A DNA stretch of 64,000 nt from Gordonia hongkongensis (lineage in GTDB: Bacteria; Actinomycetota; Actinomycetes; Mycobacteriales; Mycobacteriaceae), in NCBI RefSeq assembly GCF_023078355.1, contig NZ_CP095553.1:1-64000 (forward strand). Reading direction: 5' to 3'. The notes beneath the pieces are model-generated. The model ran no database searches and was not told the origin of the DNA. It saw only the letters and a list, made by a program, of their open reading frames with translations. Shown here piece after piece: positions 1-8,013 of this stretch (within the stretch, counting starts at the first letter, position 1; each line of letters opens with the position of its first letter). The translations under genes were made by a program, and so were the position numbers.

Positions 1-70
1 TCCGGGGCGCAAGCGCCCCGTCGGGGTACGGCGCGCAAGCGCGCCCGAAGGGGCGCCGCAAGCGGCGCCG
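1..70. repeat. three tandem GC-rich hairpins
   Basis: Three consecutive perfect inverted repeats lie head to tail: GGGGCGCAAGCGCCCC, then GGCGCGCAAGCGCGCC, then GGCGCCGCAAGCGGCGCC. All have the same GCAAGC apex. The stems differ in sequence but keep pairing, which points to a selected structure (RNA or extruded DNA). No gene is visible over it. The window edge cuts whatever lies to the left, so the function (terminator array, origin or partition site) cannot be assigned. Confidence 0.6.
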
Positions 71-554
71 TGGTGGCGTGCGTTTCGCTGTCCCGCTTCC
101 CATCGACCTACGGTCGATTGGTGGGAGTATGCTTGTGGTGCACTGTGTTTCATGTCGATAAGTCTAGCACGTTCAGACCGAGCAACGGTCCTCGACAGGG
201 TCCGTGCCGGCCTGCGGCCGACCCTCACCCGATCCCGCCCGACTGTCCTGGCGGACGCTCTCAATACCCATATGAAACATACTACCGCACAACAGAATTA
301 AAAACCATTGCCACACAACCGATTCCCTACGGGAATCTACGACTAGCGCGACTGTTCATTGCAGCTGCAACCAAAAAGGCCGGCGGATTTGCCCCGTCAC
401 GACAGCGGATCGCAGGTTTGCTATCGTCTACCGCGCGTGCTCTGACAGTTGCCACACCCAACGGGAGAACGCTCTCACAGGAAATGAGGGAGGGGGAACC
501 CCCGAAATGCACCCCTCCCTCACCCTTCCTGTTCGCCTCTGAGAGCCTGGAACC
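71..554. other. non-coding stretch with small hairpins
   Basis: I see no convincing gene here; the long open frame on the plus strand has no family-like features. Visible elements are two 7-bp stems with a TAC loop (ATCGACC/GGTCGAT near 103-119 and GATTCCC/GGGAATC near 321-337), and a stretch around 250-350 that is AT-rich for this DNA. The mixture of AT-rich sequence and short hairpins would suit an origin or a regulatory region, but no iterons were recognised. Confidence 0.4.
485..522. terminator. terminator-like hairpin
   Basis: Perfect 11-bp inverted repeat TGAGGGAGGGG / CCCCTCCCTCA with a 16-nt loop, downstream (on the minus strand) of the leftmost gene. There is no clear U tract, so it could act as a GC-type actinobacterial terminator or as an RNA stability element. 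Confidence 0.4.
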
Positions 555-605
555 CCGCCGTGGCGGGGTAGCCGAGTTGGGCGCTCACCTACCCCGCCAC
601 GGTGG
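555..605 (-). terminator. long hairpin after the 620-1144 gene
   Basis: A 17-bp inverted repeat (positions 555-571 and 589-605, one mismatch) sits 15 bp beyond the stop of the minus-strand gene ending at 620. The left arm can also fold on itself (ACCCCGCC/GGCGGGGT). Position and stability suit transcription termination of the operon. Confidence 0.5.
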
Positions 606-619
606 CACTCAGCAGGCGA

Positions 620-1144
620 CTAGACCCGGTCCCAATCGCTGATCGACGTCGATGTGAGCGAGAATGCGCCCTCGTTCAGCTTCTCCCGCACGGCGTCGTC
701 GTCGATGCGCTGCTCCAGGCAATAGCTGTCCTGCTCATTGCGGGGGACATCAGAGGCCAGCACTGACACCTGCACCGTCACGTCGACGGTGACCTCGAGG
801 TCGTCGACGCGGCCCTGCCAGCCGAATTGATCGCAGAACTGCTCGAATTGGCTGCACAGATCGTTGTCGTCGGCCCACTCGCACGCCGCCTCGTTGCGCG
901 CCCGGTCTTCCCTCGCCAGCGTCGACGCCTCCTCACGGGCGGTGTCCCGGTCCAGCTCGGCGCGCCGCAACTCTTCCCGCAGACGCTCGACCTCGGCCTC
1001 GACCCGGCGCACATCATCGGCGGGCACCCACGCCCCCGCGTCGGTGATCGGGTTCGGCAGATTCAGCACACCCTCACCGATCGACGGCCACACCTGCTCG
1101 GCAGCGTGCCCGTTGTGTCCGTGGCTGACTTCCATTGTCGTCAT
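620..1144 (-). CDS. hypothetical protein with coiled coil
   Basis: A 174-residue protein that I do not recognise. Residues ~45-85 are rich in Glu, Arg and Ala in a heptad-like pattern and probably form a coiled coil. The C-terminal half is acidic with a few cysteines. I chose ATG 1144 because GGAGGG lies 5-10 bp upstream and the start overlaps the stop of the preceding small gene (ATGA). The open frame extends further upstream, but that part reads as shadow sequence. Function unknown. Confidence 0.65.
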   Translation of the reverse strand: MTTMEVSHGHNGHAAEQVWPSIGEGVLNLPNPITDAGAWVPADDVRRVEAEVERLREELRRAELDRDTAREEASTLAREDRARNEAACEWADDNDLCSQFEQFCDQFGWQGRVDDLEVTVDVTVQVSVLASDVPRNEQDSYCLEQRIDDDAVREKLNEGAFSLTSTSISDWDRV

Positions 1145-1338
1145 GCGACTTTCCCTCCATGTGCCCCGGTGAGACCCTGATGTCTCGCCGGGTGGTCTGT
1201 GATGCTGTGCTGCCCGGTGATGTCGGCCAGCGTTAGGGCGGGGTGCCAGTGCCCGCACGGGGGCAGTACGGCGTCGTCCTGGTACGCCTCGGCGGGCCCG
1301 TCGAAACAGCAGTGCCCCGCGTGCGGGACCGTGCCCAC
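1141..1338 (-). CDS. small Cys/His-containing protein (putative)
   Basis: A short frame (65 residues from GTG 1338) ends in an ATGA overlap with the next gene, which suggests translational coupling. It contains HAGHCC and CGHWH motifs of the sort seen in small zinc-binding plasmid proteins. The start is uncertain: no strong ribosome binding site was found and the frame is open further upstream. It spans a copy of the leader hairpin motif, so the frame could also be incidental. Confidence 0.35.
   Translation of the reverse strand: MGTVPHAGHCCFDGPAEAYQDDAVLPPCGHWHPALTLADITGQHSITDHPARHQGLTGAHGGKVA
1171..1186 (-). promoter_or_regulatory. GAGAC-loop-GTCTC hairpin, short copy
   Basis: On the minus strand the sequence reads GAGACATCAGGGTCTC flanked by complementary CCGG/CCGG-type bases, 27 nt upstream of ATG 1144. 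It is the same stem and loop as in the intergenic cassettes further right, but lacks their upstream box and terminator. Confidence 0.6.
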
Positions 1339-1405
1339 CCGCCAGCACGCACACGCCGAAGGCGCGGCGTCAACGGCACGCGGAGCGGGCGCGGCAGGGC
1401 GGGCA

Positions 1406-1816
1406 TCACTGCACCCCCGCCGGGGTCTCGACACCGCCCAGACCGGTGATCGCGGCGGCGACGTCGGGAGCCTCGACCTCATCGGCGAACCACGCGGCCA
1501 GGCGCGCGACCTGCTCACCGTTGAGTGAGACGGTCTCCCCCGCGTCGGTGGACGACGCGAACACCACCGGCCCCCAGATCACCGGCTGCCCGTGCAGAAT
1601 CCCGTTGAGCACCGACGCCCACGCATTGACGGGCTGGGTGTAAGCGGCCTCATCATCGACCCACATATCGATGCCGCCGGGCAGGCGCACCACATCGACG
1701 TACCCGCCCACCCCGGCCTGCAACATGCTCAGCGTGTCGCCGCCCTCGGCGATCACCTGTGACACCGCGCCCTCAGTATCGATCCGCACACCCGACACAT
1801 CCGCAGTCCTCGTCAT
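1406..1816 (-). CDS. DUF3846-family protein
   Basis: 136 residues. The pattern of a leading LQ-x-x-VGGYVDVV segment, an aspartate-rich strand and a following N-x-W-A region matches DUF3846, a small family common on actinobacterial plasmids and phages and of unknown function. ATG 1816 has GAGAGGGG six bases upstream. An intergenic cassette precedes the gene. A second DUF3846-like gene is at 57,614. Confidence 0.65.
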   Translation of the reverse strand: MTRTADVSGVRIDTEGAVSQVIAEGGDTLSMLQAGVGGYVDVVRLPGGIDMWVDDEAAYTQPVNAWASVLNGILHGQPVIWGPVVFASSTDAGETVSLNGEQVARLAAWFADEVEAPDVAAAITGLGGVETPAGVQ

Positions 1817-1841
1817 GACGACCCCTCTCGGTTTAGGTGTC

Positions 1842-1960
1842 CGGCCCAGACCCTTATGTCTCACCGGAACTAACCCACACACTAACGGCACCCACCGACA
1901 ACAATCCAGCACCGCCACAACGCAATAGACCGGACCGACCTCATACCGGGGTCGGCCCGG
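1842..1960 (-). promoter_or_regulatory. intergenic cassette copy 1 (terminator-promoter-leader hairpin)
   Basis: Read on the minus strand: a GC-rich hairpin (1930-1940/1950-1960), then a conserved stretch containing GTTGTCGG and TTAGTGTGTGGGTTAGTTCC, then a hairpin with loop ATAAGG ending at ~1842. The layout is terminator of the upstream gene, probable promoter with a direct TTAGT repeat, and 5' leader structure for the DUF3846 gene. Confidence 0.65.
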
Positions 1961-2041
1961 TACAGCCGGTCGGGCCTGCCGGGACGGCGCGGCGCCTGGC
2001 ACCCCGATCGGTGGGTGCCGGCGCCCCGCTGGACCCCCGGT

Positions 2042-3181
2042 CTAGGCGGCCGCCGCCGTCTCGGCACCGGGCAACCGGACCGGCATCAACAGATGACGCA
2101 CCCGATCGAACTCGATGGTCATCGGCCGCGACGTCGGCGCGGTCGGCGACCACGTCAGCTCGACCTCGCCCGGGGCGCACGCCAGCAGCGACGCCAAATA
2201 CTCCGGGTTGTACCCGGCCACCACCCCGACCACGCGGTCGTCGACGTCGTGGGCGCCCACGTCGAAGGTGGTCGAGACCTGTCCGGTCTCGAGGTCGCCC
2301 GCCTCCACCCGCACACCGTCGGCCGACATCGTGACCCGCACCGAGAACACCGAGAGCTTCTTGAGCCGACGCGCGAGATCCGGCGCGGCGACCCGCGCAC
2401 GCATCCGGTCATCACCAGCACCCGGCAGCAGGTTGCGCCACCGCGGGAACTGGCAATCCAGCGCCCGCACCACGACGTCACTGTCACCGCCGCTGACGCG
2501 CACCTGCCCGCCGTCGACGTACACACTCACCGCGCCCTCGCGCTTGGCCACCCGTCCCGCCGCCACGGCGAGGACCTTCACCGGCACCAACACCGGCCCG
2601 TCCAGCGTTACGGGGGCGGCCGTGGCCAACTCCGTTGCCGCCAGCCGGAACCGGTCGGTCGTCGCCAGCGACACCACCCCGGCGTCGTCGGCGTCGATAT
2701 GCACACCGGTCAGCATCGGCAGCGTCACATCATCCCCGGCCGCCGGCGCCACCGCGGCCACCGCAGTGGCGAACACACCGGTATCGGCCACCAGCACCGC
2801 CGTCCCGCCGACCGTGGGCATCACCGGCACATCCTCACCCTTGGCGAACACCGCCACCGACGACCGCCCGTCGGGTCCGGCCACCACCAACCGGTCCCCG
2901 TCGCGCTCGAGCTCCACCACCCCGCGCCCCGCAGCTTTCACCGCGGCGGCGAGTTCGGGGAAGTCCACCGTGGTCGCCTCCAGACCTCCCTGCACCTGCG
3001 CGCGCACCACCACCCCGGCGTCGTAGTTGTAGTGGGTCAGCGTGCCCACCCCGCCGAGCGCGGCGATCGTCACCGTCCGCAACTGCGCCAACACACCGCG
3101 GCGCGCTGACAGTCCGGTCACCCGCTTCACATAGGCCAGATCCGCGGCCAACGAACGTCCATCCCACTGCGCAACAGTCAT
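2042..3181 (-). CDS. dnaN: DNA polymerase III beta sliding clamp, plasmid type
   Basis: 379 residues, close to the size of bacterial beta clamps. Features seen are the domain-2 signature (LTGVHIDADD...LATTDRFRLA), the repeated clamp-like strands and the C-terminal HLLMPVRL, equivalent to the conserved Y-L-I-M-P-M-R-L end. The clamp forms a ring on DNA and tethers polymerase. A second copy on an accessory replicon may serve plasmid replication or a plasmid polymerase. ATG 3181 is chosen over GTG 3184 because AGAGGA lies 7 bases upstream. The gene is preceded by an intergenic cassette and is monocistronic. Confidence 0.85.
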   Translation of the reverse strand: MTVAQWDGRSLAADLAYVKRVTGLSARRGVLAQLRTVTIAALGGVGTLTHYNYDAGVVVRAQVQGGLEATTVDFPELAAAVKAAGRGVVELERDGDRLVVAGPDGRSSVAVFAKGEDVPVMPTVGGTAVLVADTGVFATAVAAVAPAAGDDVTLPMLTGVHIDADDAGVVSLATTDRFRLAATELATAAPVTLDGPVLVPVKVLAVAAGRVAKREGAVSVYVDGGQVRVSGGDSDVVVRALDCQFPRWRNLLPGAGDDRMRARVAAPDLARRLKKLSVFSVRVTMSADGVRVEAGDLETGQVSTTFDVGAHDVDDRVVGVVAGYNPEYLASLLACAPGEVELTWSPTAPTSRPMTIEFDRVRHLLMPVRLPGAETAAAA

Positions 3182-3202
3182 CACACTGTCCTCTCAGGAA
3201 AT

Positions 3203-3321
3203 CCGGCGAGACCCTGATGTCTCACCGGAACTAACCCACACACTAACGGCACCCACCGACAACTTTCTAGCTGTCGCACAACGCAATACACCGGGCCGAC
3301 CTCATACCGGGGTCGGCCCGG
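3203..3321 (-). promoter_or_regulatory. intergenic cassette copy 2
   Basis: Same architecture as copy 1: perfect terminator stem CCGGGCCGACC/GGTCGGCCCGG (3291-3301/3311-3321), upstream box with TTAGTGTGTGGGTTAGTTCC, and leader hairpin at 3203-3228 (stem CCGGYGAGAC, loop ATCAGG on the minus strand). It lies directly before the sliding-clamp gene. Confidence 0.7.
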
Positions 3322-3343
3322 TATGAGCACTTGTCGACCTGCC

Positions 3344-3382
3344 ATTTTGGGGGAGGCGACAGAGTGTCACCTCCCCCAAAAT
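3344..3382 (-). terminator. terminator hairpin
   Basis: Perfect 13-bp inverted repeat ATTTTGGGGGAGG / CCTCCCCCAAAAT with a 13-nt loop, 16 bp beyond the stop of the gene ending at 3398. It is the probable end of the 3398-5370 operon, placed before a second hairpin in cassette copy 2. Confidence 0.65.
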
Positions 3383-3397
3383 CCGATCAAAGTCGCC

Positions 3398-3820
3398 CTA
3401 TCCGATGGGCGGCCACCCGGCGGGGACCTGGGCGCGTAGCGCCGAGTCGATCGCCGCGCGAACGTCGCCGCGATCAGCCCAATACTCACCATCGAGGTAG
3501 CGGAAGATCCGCCGTGGGCAGTTGCCGACAACCTCGAACATCACATCGTTGATCGCGTCCAGGTCGTTGTCGGCACCCAGATAGCAGCGCTCGCCGTCGG
3601 CCAACGCGAAGGTTTCGATCGCCGAGCACTCTTCGATGTCGACGTGGATCGCTACCCACCCGTTGCTGCACATCACCTCATACAGAGTGCGCAGCGCCGC
3701 CAACTCGGTATGGCGCTCAACGAGATTGCGCACCGTCAGATGCGACGACAGCGCCGCCCGCGCCCGCTCCCCTGTTTCGCTGAACACCACCGGAGTCGCC
3801 GCCTGCTGGTCGATGGTCAC
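3398..3820 (-). CDS. hypothetical protein
   Basis: 140 residues, no family recognised. The middle has an acidic hydrophobic pattern (HVDIEECSAIETFALADGE). GTG 3820 overlaps the stop of the upstream gene (GTGA), so it is the last of four coupled genes (5370 to 3398). Confidence 0.65.
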   Translation of the reverse strand: MTIDQQAATPVVFSETGERARAALSSHLTVRNLVERHTELAALRTLYEVMCSNGWVAIHVDIEECSAIETFALADGERCYLGADNDLDAINDVMFEVVGNCPRRIFRYLDGEYWADRGDVRAAIDSALRAQVPAGWPPIG

Positions 3821-4140
3821 TGCGACTCACCTGCCCGCGTCACCTGGTAGCCCAGCGCGTCGGCGAGCATCACCATCAGTTCCTCACCCGACGGCAACGG
3901 ATGCCCGGCCATGCGATTGGTGACCATGTCGCACACCGCATCGTCTTGCCCACACTGGCATTCGACGTTGGACGGGTAGGTGTCGTGGGTCGAATCCAAC
4001 GCGCAGCCGTCGATGGTCAGCGGGTCGATGACCCACCGGTCCTGCGAGGGGTGGCGCATCAGGTACACCGACACCGCTTCCTCGATGTAGTGCGCGCCCG
4101 GGTCCTCGCCGTCGCGGCGCGGGTACTTCGCATCAGCCAC
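3817..4140 (-). CDS. hypothetical protein
   Basis: 107 residues, acidic, with one CQC motif. GTG 4140 overlaps the end of the preceding gene by 8 bp and has GGGGTG just upstream; ATG 4133 is an alternative in another frame and was rejected. It is coupled to the next gene through GTGA. Confidence 0.6.
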   Translation of the reverse strand: MADAKYPRRDGEDPGAHYIEEAVSVYLMRHPSQDRWVIDPLTIDGCALDSTHDTYPSNVECQCGQDDAVCDMVTNRMAGHPLPSGEELMVMLADALGYQVTRAGESQ

Positions 4141-4813
4141 GACGCACCCCCTCAGCGGCGTCGCGCACCCGTTTGAGGTAGTCGACCTCGTCCATCTCCA
4201 GGGCCGTCAGGAGCCCGGTGTCGCACGCCTCCGACGCCGCGCTGATCTGCCCGGCCAACCGCCGATGATCGGCCAGCGCCTCACTGAGGCCCAGCCAGGC
4301 CCTGTCCTGGCCGTCGGCGTCGACCTCGGCGCTGTCGGTGGTCGCCAGGTCGACGGTCTGCCAGAAGTCGACCGCGTCGGTTGTGGTCCCGGAGTCGGTG
4401 AACGTCGGCACCCAGTGCGGAGCGACGCGGACCAGATGTGCGGCGACCCATTCGATGGTGTCGCTGGTCCACTCGGCCTGACCGCCGAGGGCGGTCATCA
4501 TCTGCGCGCACGCCAGCTGCGCGGCGCGGGCCGGGATCTGATCCGCGATCTCGCCCACGGTCACCACCGCTGGCGGGTCGTCAGGGTCGGTGATCACCGC
4601 CAGAGCGCTACGCGCCTCGGTGGGGGCCTCGGGGAACGCCTCGGCCTCGCGCTCGTAGGCAACGACCTCGCCGCCCTCGCTCCCCTCCTCGATGTTGTGG
4701 CCGGTGGCGACGTCCTGCGCGCGATCGGCATCGGCGGCGCGGACGCGGTAGCGGGTCGTGGTCGTCTCGGTGACCTCGACCGTGAAGACCGGCGCGATGT
4801 CGGGGGCGCTCAC
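4133..4813 (-). CDS. hypothetical protein
   Basis: 226 residues from GTG 4813, which overlaps the upstream stop (GTGA). The N-terminus (T-V-E-V-T-E-T-T-T-T-R-Y-R-V) forms a short beta segment like those of small DpnD/PcfM-like plasmid proteins; this resemblance is weak. The rest is helical and acidic. Function unknown. Confidence 0.6.
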   Translation of the reverse strand: MSAPDIAPVFTVEVTETTTTRYRVRAADADRAQDVATGHNIEEGSEGGEVVAYEREAEAFPEAPTEARSALAVITDPDDPPAVVTVGEIADQIPARAAQLACAQMMTALGGQAEWTSDTIEWVAAHLVRVAPHWVPTFTDSGTTTDAVDFWQTVDLATTDSAEVDADGQDRAWLGLSEALADHRRLAGQISAASEACDTGLLTALEMDEVDYLKRVRDAAEGVRRG

Positions 4814-5370
4814 GCGGCGGCCTCGCCGTCGGTGCTGGCGTAGACGCACGCGACCTCGACGCCGTGATGCTGTCCGCAGCACCCGGTGACCTCCAGGACC
4901 CGGTCAGGGCGGTTGATGTGGCGGCGCGCATAGGTTTCGGCCTCGTCCAGGGCGTCGGCGCTGATCGCCTCGTAATGGGCTCGCATGTCGGTGACGCCGT
5001 CGACCTCCGGCAGCCCTGCGGCATCCCACATCCGTGCATACAGCCCGAACCCGTCATGACTCAGCGGCGCCCGCAGGCTCGCTTCCCGCAGCCCCAAGCA
5101 CACCTCCACCGCCGTACCGGGGCGGGTGTCCTGCTCTTGGCCGACCCGATCGAGCAGTTCCCGGGCATAGGCCCGGTACACCGGTTCCACACTCAGCCGC
5201 TCCAGCAACTCGCCCGGCGGCCGGATCAGCGAGAACGAATGGAACAGCGCATCTGAGCGAGCTGGCCAGCGCCGCTGCGCCGCCGCGATCTCATCCTCTG
5301 CCCACTCGATCGAGGCAAACACATCCGCCAACGAATCACGGACCTCTGCGAACAACTCGGCAACATCCAT
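4810..5370 (-). CDS. hypothetical protein
   Basis: 186 residues, first gene of a four-gene operon running to 3398. It is largely helical, with CCGQHH near the C-terminus. ATG 5370 has GAAGGGG 10 bases upstream; GTG 5376 is possible. It follows cassette copy 3. Confidence 0.65.
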   Translation of the reverse strand: MDVAELFAEVRDSLADVFASIEWAEDEIAAAQRRWPARSDALFHSFSLIRPPGELLERLSVEPVYRAYARELLDRVGQEQDTRPGTAVEVCLGLREASLRAPLSHDGFGLYARMWDAAGLPEVDGVTDMRAHYEAISADALDEAETYARRHINRPDRVLEVTGCCGQHHGVEVACVYASTDGEAAA

Positions 5371-5401
5371 CGCCACAACACCCCTTCGGGAATCGCCCGG
5401 C

Positions 5402-5515
5402 GAGACCCTGATGTCTCATCGGAACTAACCCACACACTAGCCGCAGCCACCGACAACAAACCAGCACCGCCACAACGCAATACACCGGGCGGACCTCATA
5501 CCGGGGTCCGCCCGG
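5402..5515 (-). promoter_or_regulatory. intergenic cassette copy 3
   Basis: Leader hairpin at 5402-5417 (loop ATCAGG on the minus strand), upstream box, and terminator stem CCGGGCGGACC/GGTCCGCCCGG (5485-5495/5505-5515). Compared with copy 2, one C-G pair of the stem is replaced by G-C on both arms. This compensatory change supports a real hairpin. Confidence 0.7.
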
Positions 5516-5574
5516 TACGGCCCGGGCGCCGGCACCCTTTCGAGCGCCGGCGCCTCGGGGTCTGGGGCGGACGG

Positions 5575-6624
5575 TCAGGCGGGCAGGGCGGCGGCTACCG
5601 CGTCGACCTCGACCGGGACGCCGAGCAGTGCGAGCATGTCGGCGCTGGTGTCGAGCATCGACCGCAGCACGCTCGGATGCGCGCCTGCCCGCAGTGCCTC
5701 ATCCAGCAGCCGCGCCAACGCCCAATCCGGATCCGCGGCGAGCGCCTCATCTAATGCGATACCGCTCATCGCGCCCTCACCGGCGACGTAGTACAGGTGC
5801 GCGAGCATCGTCGCCGCACTCGCCCGTACCGTGCCGATGGAGTGGCGGGCGATGTGCTGCCACAGATTCGCCGCGGTGTGGCGGTGCGCGGTCGTACCCG
5901 CCAACGCCAGCAACGCATCGCGAATGTCGAGGTCGCACAACGCGCGCCCGACCGCGGCCGCCGTCGCACAGTCCACCGGGCCGTCCAACGCGCCCATCAC
6001 CGCTGCGACCGCAGCGACCGGATCGGTCTCGGTGTGACCGTGAGCGTCGAACCCATAGCCACCGCACGCGCAGCCGTCCGGACTGAGGTCGGCACCGACC
6101 CGGTCGCGGCTGGCGACCACCGTGCGGCCCTGCTCGACCGCGGCGCGGGTGGCCGTCGGCGAGGTGAACGGATCACCGAGCACCCCATCAGAGTCCGCGC
6201 CGTCGCGGGCCTCCTCTCCCCACACCGTGCACCACCGCTGGCCTTCGGCCATCGTCTCGACCACATAGCCCGCGTGCAGCCCGCCGCACCCGGCGAGGAT
6301 GTCGTGCATCCGGTGCGCGAACTCCCGGTGCGCGGCGTCGCCGCGGCGCAGCCGGTCATCCACGATCACCGCCGCCACCGTGGTCACGCCATAGCCGGCG
6401 GTGATCGCCGCCAGGTCCCGCAGCGTCGCAAACACCTGCTCGTGCGCGCTGCCATCCGCGCGCCGAGCGAAGTCGTAACGCATCGTCGCCACCACACGCT
6501 CACCGCCGTCGGCGAACGCCAGAATCACCAGCGAACGGTGCGGGACGAAACCCAGCAGGCCCGGCACCGCCGTCAGCACTGCCGCCACCGACTGCGGCAC
6601 TCGACTCGACACGCACTCACCCAT
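5575..6624 (-). CDS. DUF4192-family protein
   Basis: 349 residues. The N-terminal VAAVLTAVPGLLGFVPHRSL segment is the signature of DUF4192, an actinobacterial family of unknown function found on chromosomes and plasmids. A cysteine pair (CACGG) lies mid-protein and a helical repeat-like C-terminal half follows. ATG 6624 is preferred over GTG 6633 because GAGGGA lies nine bases upstream of it. Single-gene unit between cassette copies 3 and 4. Confidence 0.75.
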   Translation of the reverse strand: MGECVSSRVPQSVAAVLTAVPGLLGFVPHRSLVILAFADGGERVVATMRYDFARRADGSAHEQVFATLRDLAAITAGYGVTTVAAVIVDDRLRRGDAAHREFAHRMHDILAGCGGLHAGYVVETMAEGQRWCTVWGEEARDGADSDGVLGDPFTSPTATRAAVEQGRTVVASRDRVGADLSPDGCACGGYGFDAHGHTETDPVAAVAAVMGALDGPVDCATAAAVGRALCDLDIRDALLALAGTTAHRHTAANLWQHIARHSIGTVRASAATMLAHLYYVAGEGAMSGIALDEALAADPDWALARLLDEALRAGAHPSVLRSMLDTSADMLALLGVPVEVDAVAAALPA

Positions 6625-6652
6625 CGAAATCACTCCCTCGATTCGGCCCGGC

Positions 6653-6766
6653 GAGACCCTGATGTCTCATCGGAACTAACCCACACACTAGCCGCCGCCA
6701 CCGACAACAAACCAGCACCGCCACAACGCAATACACCGGGCGGACCTCATACCGGGGTCCGCCCGG
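6653..6766 (-). promoter_or_regulatory. intergenic cassette copy 4
   Basis: Nearly identical to copy 3: leader hairpin 6653-6668, box with TAGTGTGTGGGTTAGT, and terminator stem 6736-6746/6756-6766. It separates the DUF4192 gene from the gene ending at 6774. Confidence 0.7.
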
Positions 6767-6773
6767 CGTGCGA

Positions 6774-7271
6774 TCAGAGGTTCAGCGGCACGTCTCCTGC
6801 CGGGTCGTCGCGTTCCTCACCGCGCCGTAGGTCGATCACATCGGTGTGGACCACGCTGGTGTAGTCACGGCCCAACTGGCGCAGCGCGGTCACCAACGAC
6901 ACGTGGGCTTCCTGCGCAGTGTCGAACGCGATCGGCCACCCACCGTCCTCGGTGAACGCCGGCGCCCCGTCGATCACCGCGTAGTAGCCGTTGTCCCCGC
7001 ACTCGATCCAGCCACCCAGCCGCCCGATCGGGTTCCGCCTGGCCCAGTCCTGCGTCACCTGGCTGTACTGGCCCAGCTCGAGCTGCCACCCATGCCGTGC
7101 CGGGTGCGGCCGGATGCTCAACGCCCCGTAGTAGGCGCCGTCGATGACCAGATACACGTAGGTCTCGAAGCCGTCGAGGGCCAGGCGCAGCCTCTCATCG
7201 TCTTCGCCGTCGCTGGACAGTTCCAGAACGCCGTGTGCGGGCGTCCGTGGCTGTTGCGGTGTCGTCGTCAC
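6774..7271 (-). CDS. hypothetical protein
   Basis: 165 residues from GTG 7271 (AAAGGGG upstream). No family recognised; it reads as a compact beta-rich domain with several Trp and Tyr. Its stop abuts cassette copy 4. The open frame reaching to 8249 is read-through of unrelated sequence. Second gene after 7285-7782. Confidence 0.65.
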   Translation of the reverse strand: MTTTPQQPRTPAHGVLELSSDGEDDERLRLALDGFETYVYLVIDGAYYGALSIRPHPARHGWQLELGQYSQVTQDWARRNPIGRLGGWIECGDNGYYAVIDGAPAFTEDGGWPIAFDTAQEAHVSLVTALRQLGRDYTSVVHTDVIDLRRGEERDDPAGDVPLNL

Positions 7272-7284
7272 TTGCCTGCCCCTT

Positions 7285-7782
7285 TCAGCAGATCCGGAAT
7301 CCGCCGCAGGCGGCGAGGAACTCGGCGAACTCGGCCACGTTCTCGGCGCTGAACGGATAGCTCGCATCCATCGGTGGGTGGGTTCCGACGCCGTTGCACG
7401 CGTTGCATCCGCCCCGCCCGGTCTCGGGGTCACGCGGGCGGTCCAGACCCATCTGCACCCCGACCTCATCGGTGCGCACCCCGGTGCCCGCGCACCACCG
7501 GCAGGTTTCATCCGGCAACGCTGCCAAGCGGGCGGTGTGGGCCTGTTCGTACTCGGCCACCGCCCCCGCAGCCAGATCGGCACGCAACCGCCCCGCCAGC
7601 TCGATCGAGGTCTGCTCGTCGAGCCCGTCACCGTCGTTGGACTGCCAGTACTCACACCCCGCAGCCAGCTCGGGATACCGCTCGCACACGAACTCCGCCA
7701 ACGGCCGCCACCACCACACGTTGTTACGGAAGTACTCACCCACCGGCGCGCTCGGCGCCCGCCCAAACACATCCATCCCCAT
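7285..7782 (-). CDS. hypothetical protein with DnaJ-type CxxCxGxG motifs
   Basis: 165 residues. Two zinc-finger-like repeats, CRWCAGTG and CNACNGVG, resemble the DnaJ central domain; an N-terminal EYFRNNVWWWRPL segment is typical of a phage/plasmid family that I recognise only as conserved hypothetical. ATG 7782 has GAAGGAG six bases upstream. It follows a degenerate cassette copy. Confidence 0.65.
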   Translation of the reverse strand: MGMDVFGRAPSAPVGEYFRNNVWWWRPLAEFVCERYPELAAGCEYWQSNDGDGLDEQTSIELAGRLRADLAAGAVAEYEQAHTARLAALPDETCRWCAGTGVRTDEVGVQMGLDRPRDPETGRGGCNACNGVGTHPPMDASYPFSAENVAEFAEFLAACGGFRIC

Positions 7783-7811
7783 GCGGGACTCCTTCGGATC
7801 GAGGCTCCGTC

Positions 7812-7925
7812 GAGACCCTTATGTCTCACCGGAACTGATCCACACACTAACCCACACCACCGACAGCAAACCACCACCGTCACAACGTAATACGACGGTC
7901 TAACCTCATACCGGGGTCGCCCGGT
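7812..7925 (-). promoter_or_regulatory. intergenic cassette copy 5 (degenerate)
   Basis: The leader hairpin GAGACATAAGGGTCTC (7812-7827) and the upstream box are kept, but the terminator arms have diverged and no longer pair well. This is expected if no minus-strand gene lies upstream, since the next gene to the right is on the plus strand. Confidence 0.55.
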
Positions 7926-8013
7926 ACGGCCAGGCCCCTGGGATTCGCCGGCCCTCACAGGACCCACCAAAAGTCGCTGTCCCCACAACCGCCCGACCCG
8001 GCACAATGACCAG

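Noticed and set aside
70..642. A 190-residue plus-strand protein at the left end
   Set aside because: No ribosome binding site or family-like pattern, and it runs through terminator-type hairpins.
2015..3109. Plus-strand genes opposite the sliding clamp
   Set aside because: They are His/Arg/Pro-rich mirror frames of GC-rich coding DNA with no start signals; the clamp frame is clearly the real one.
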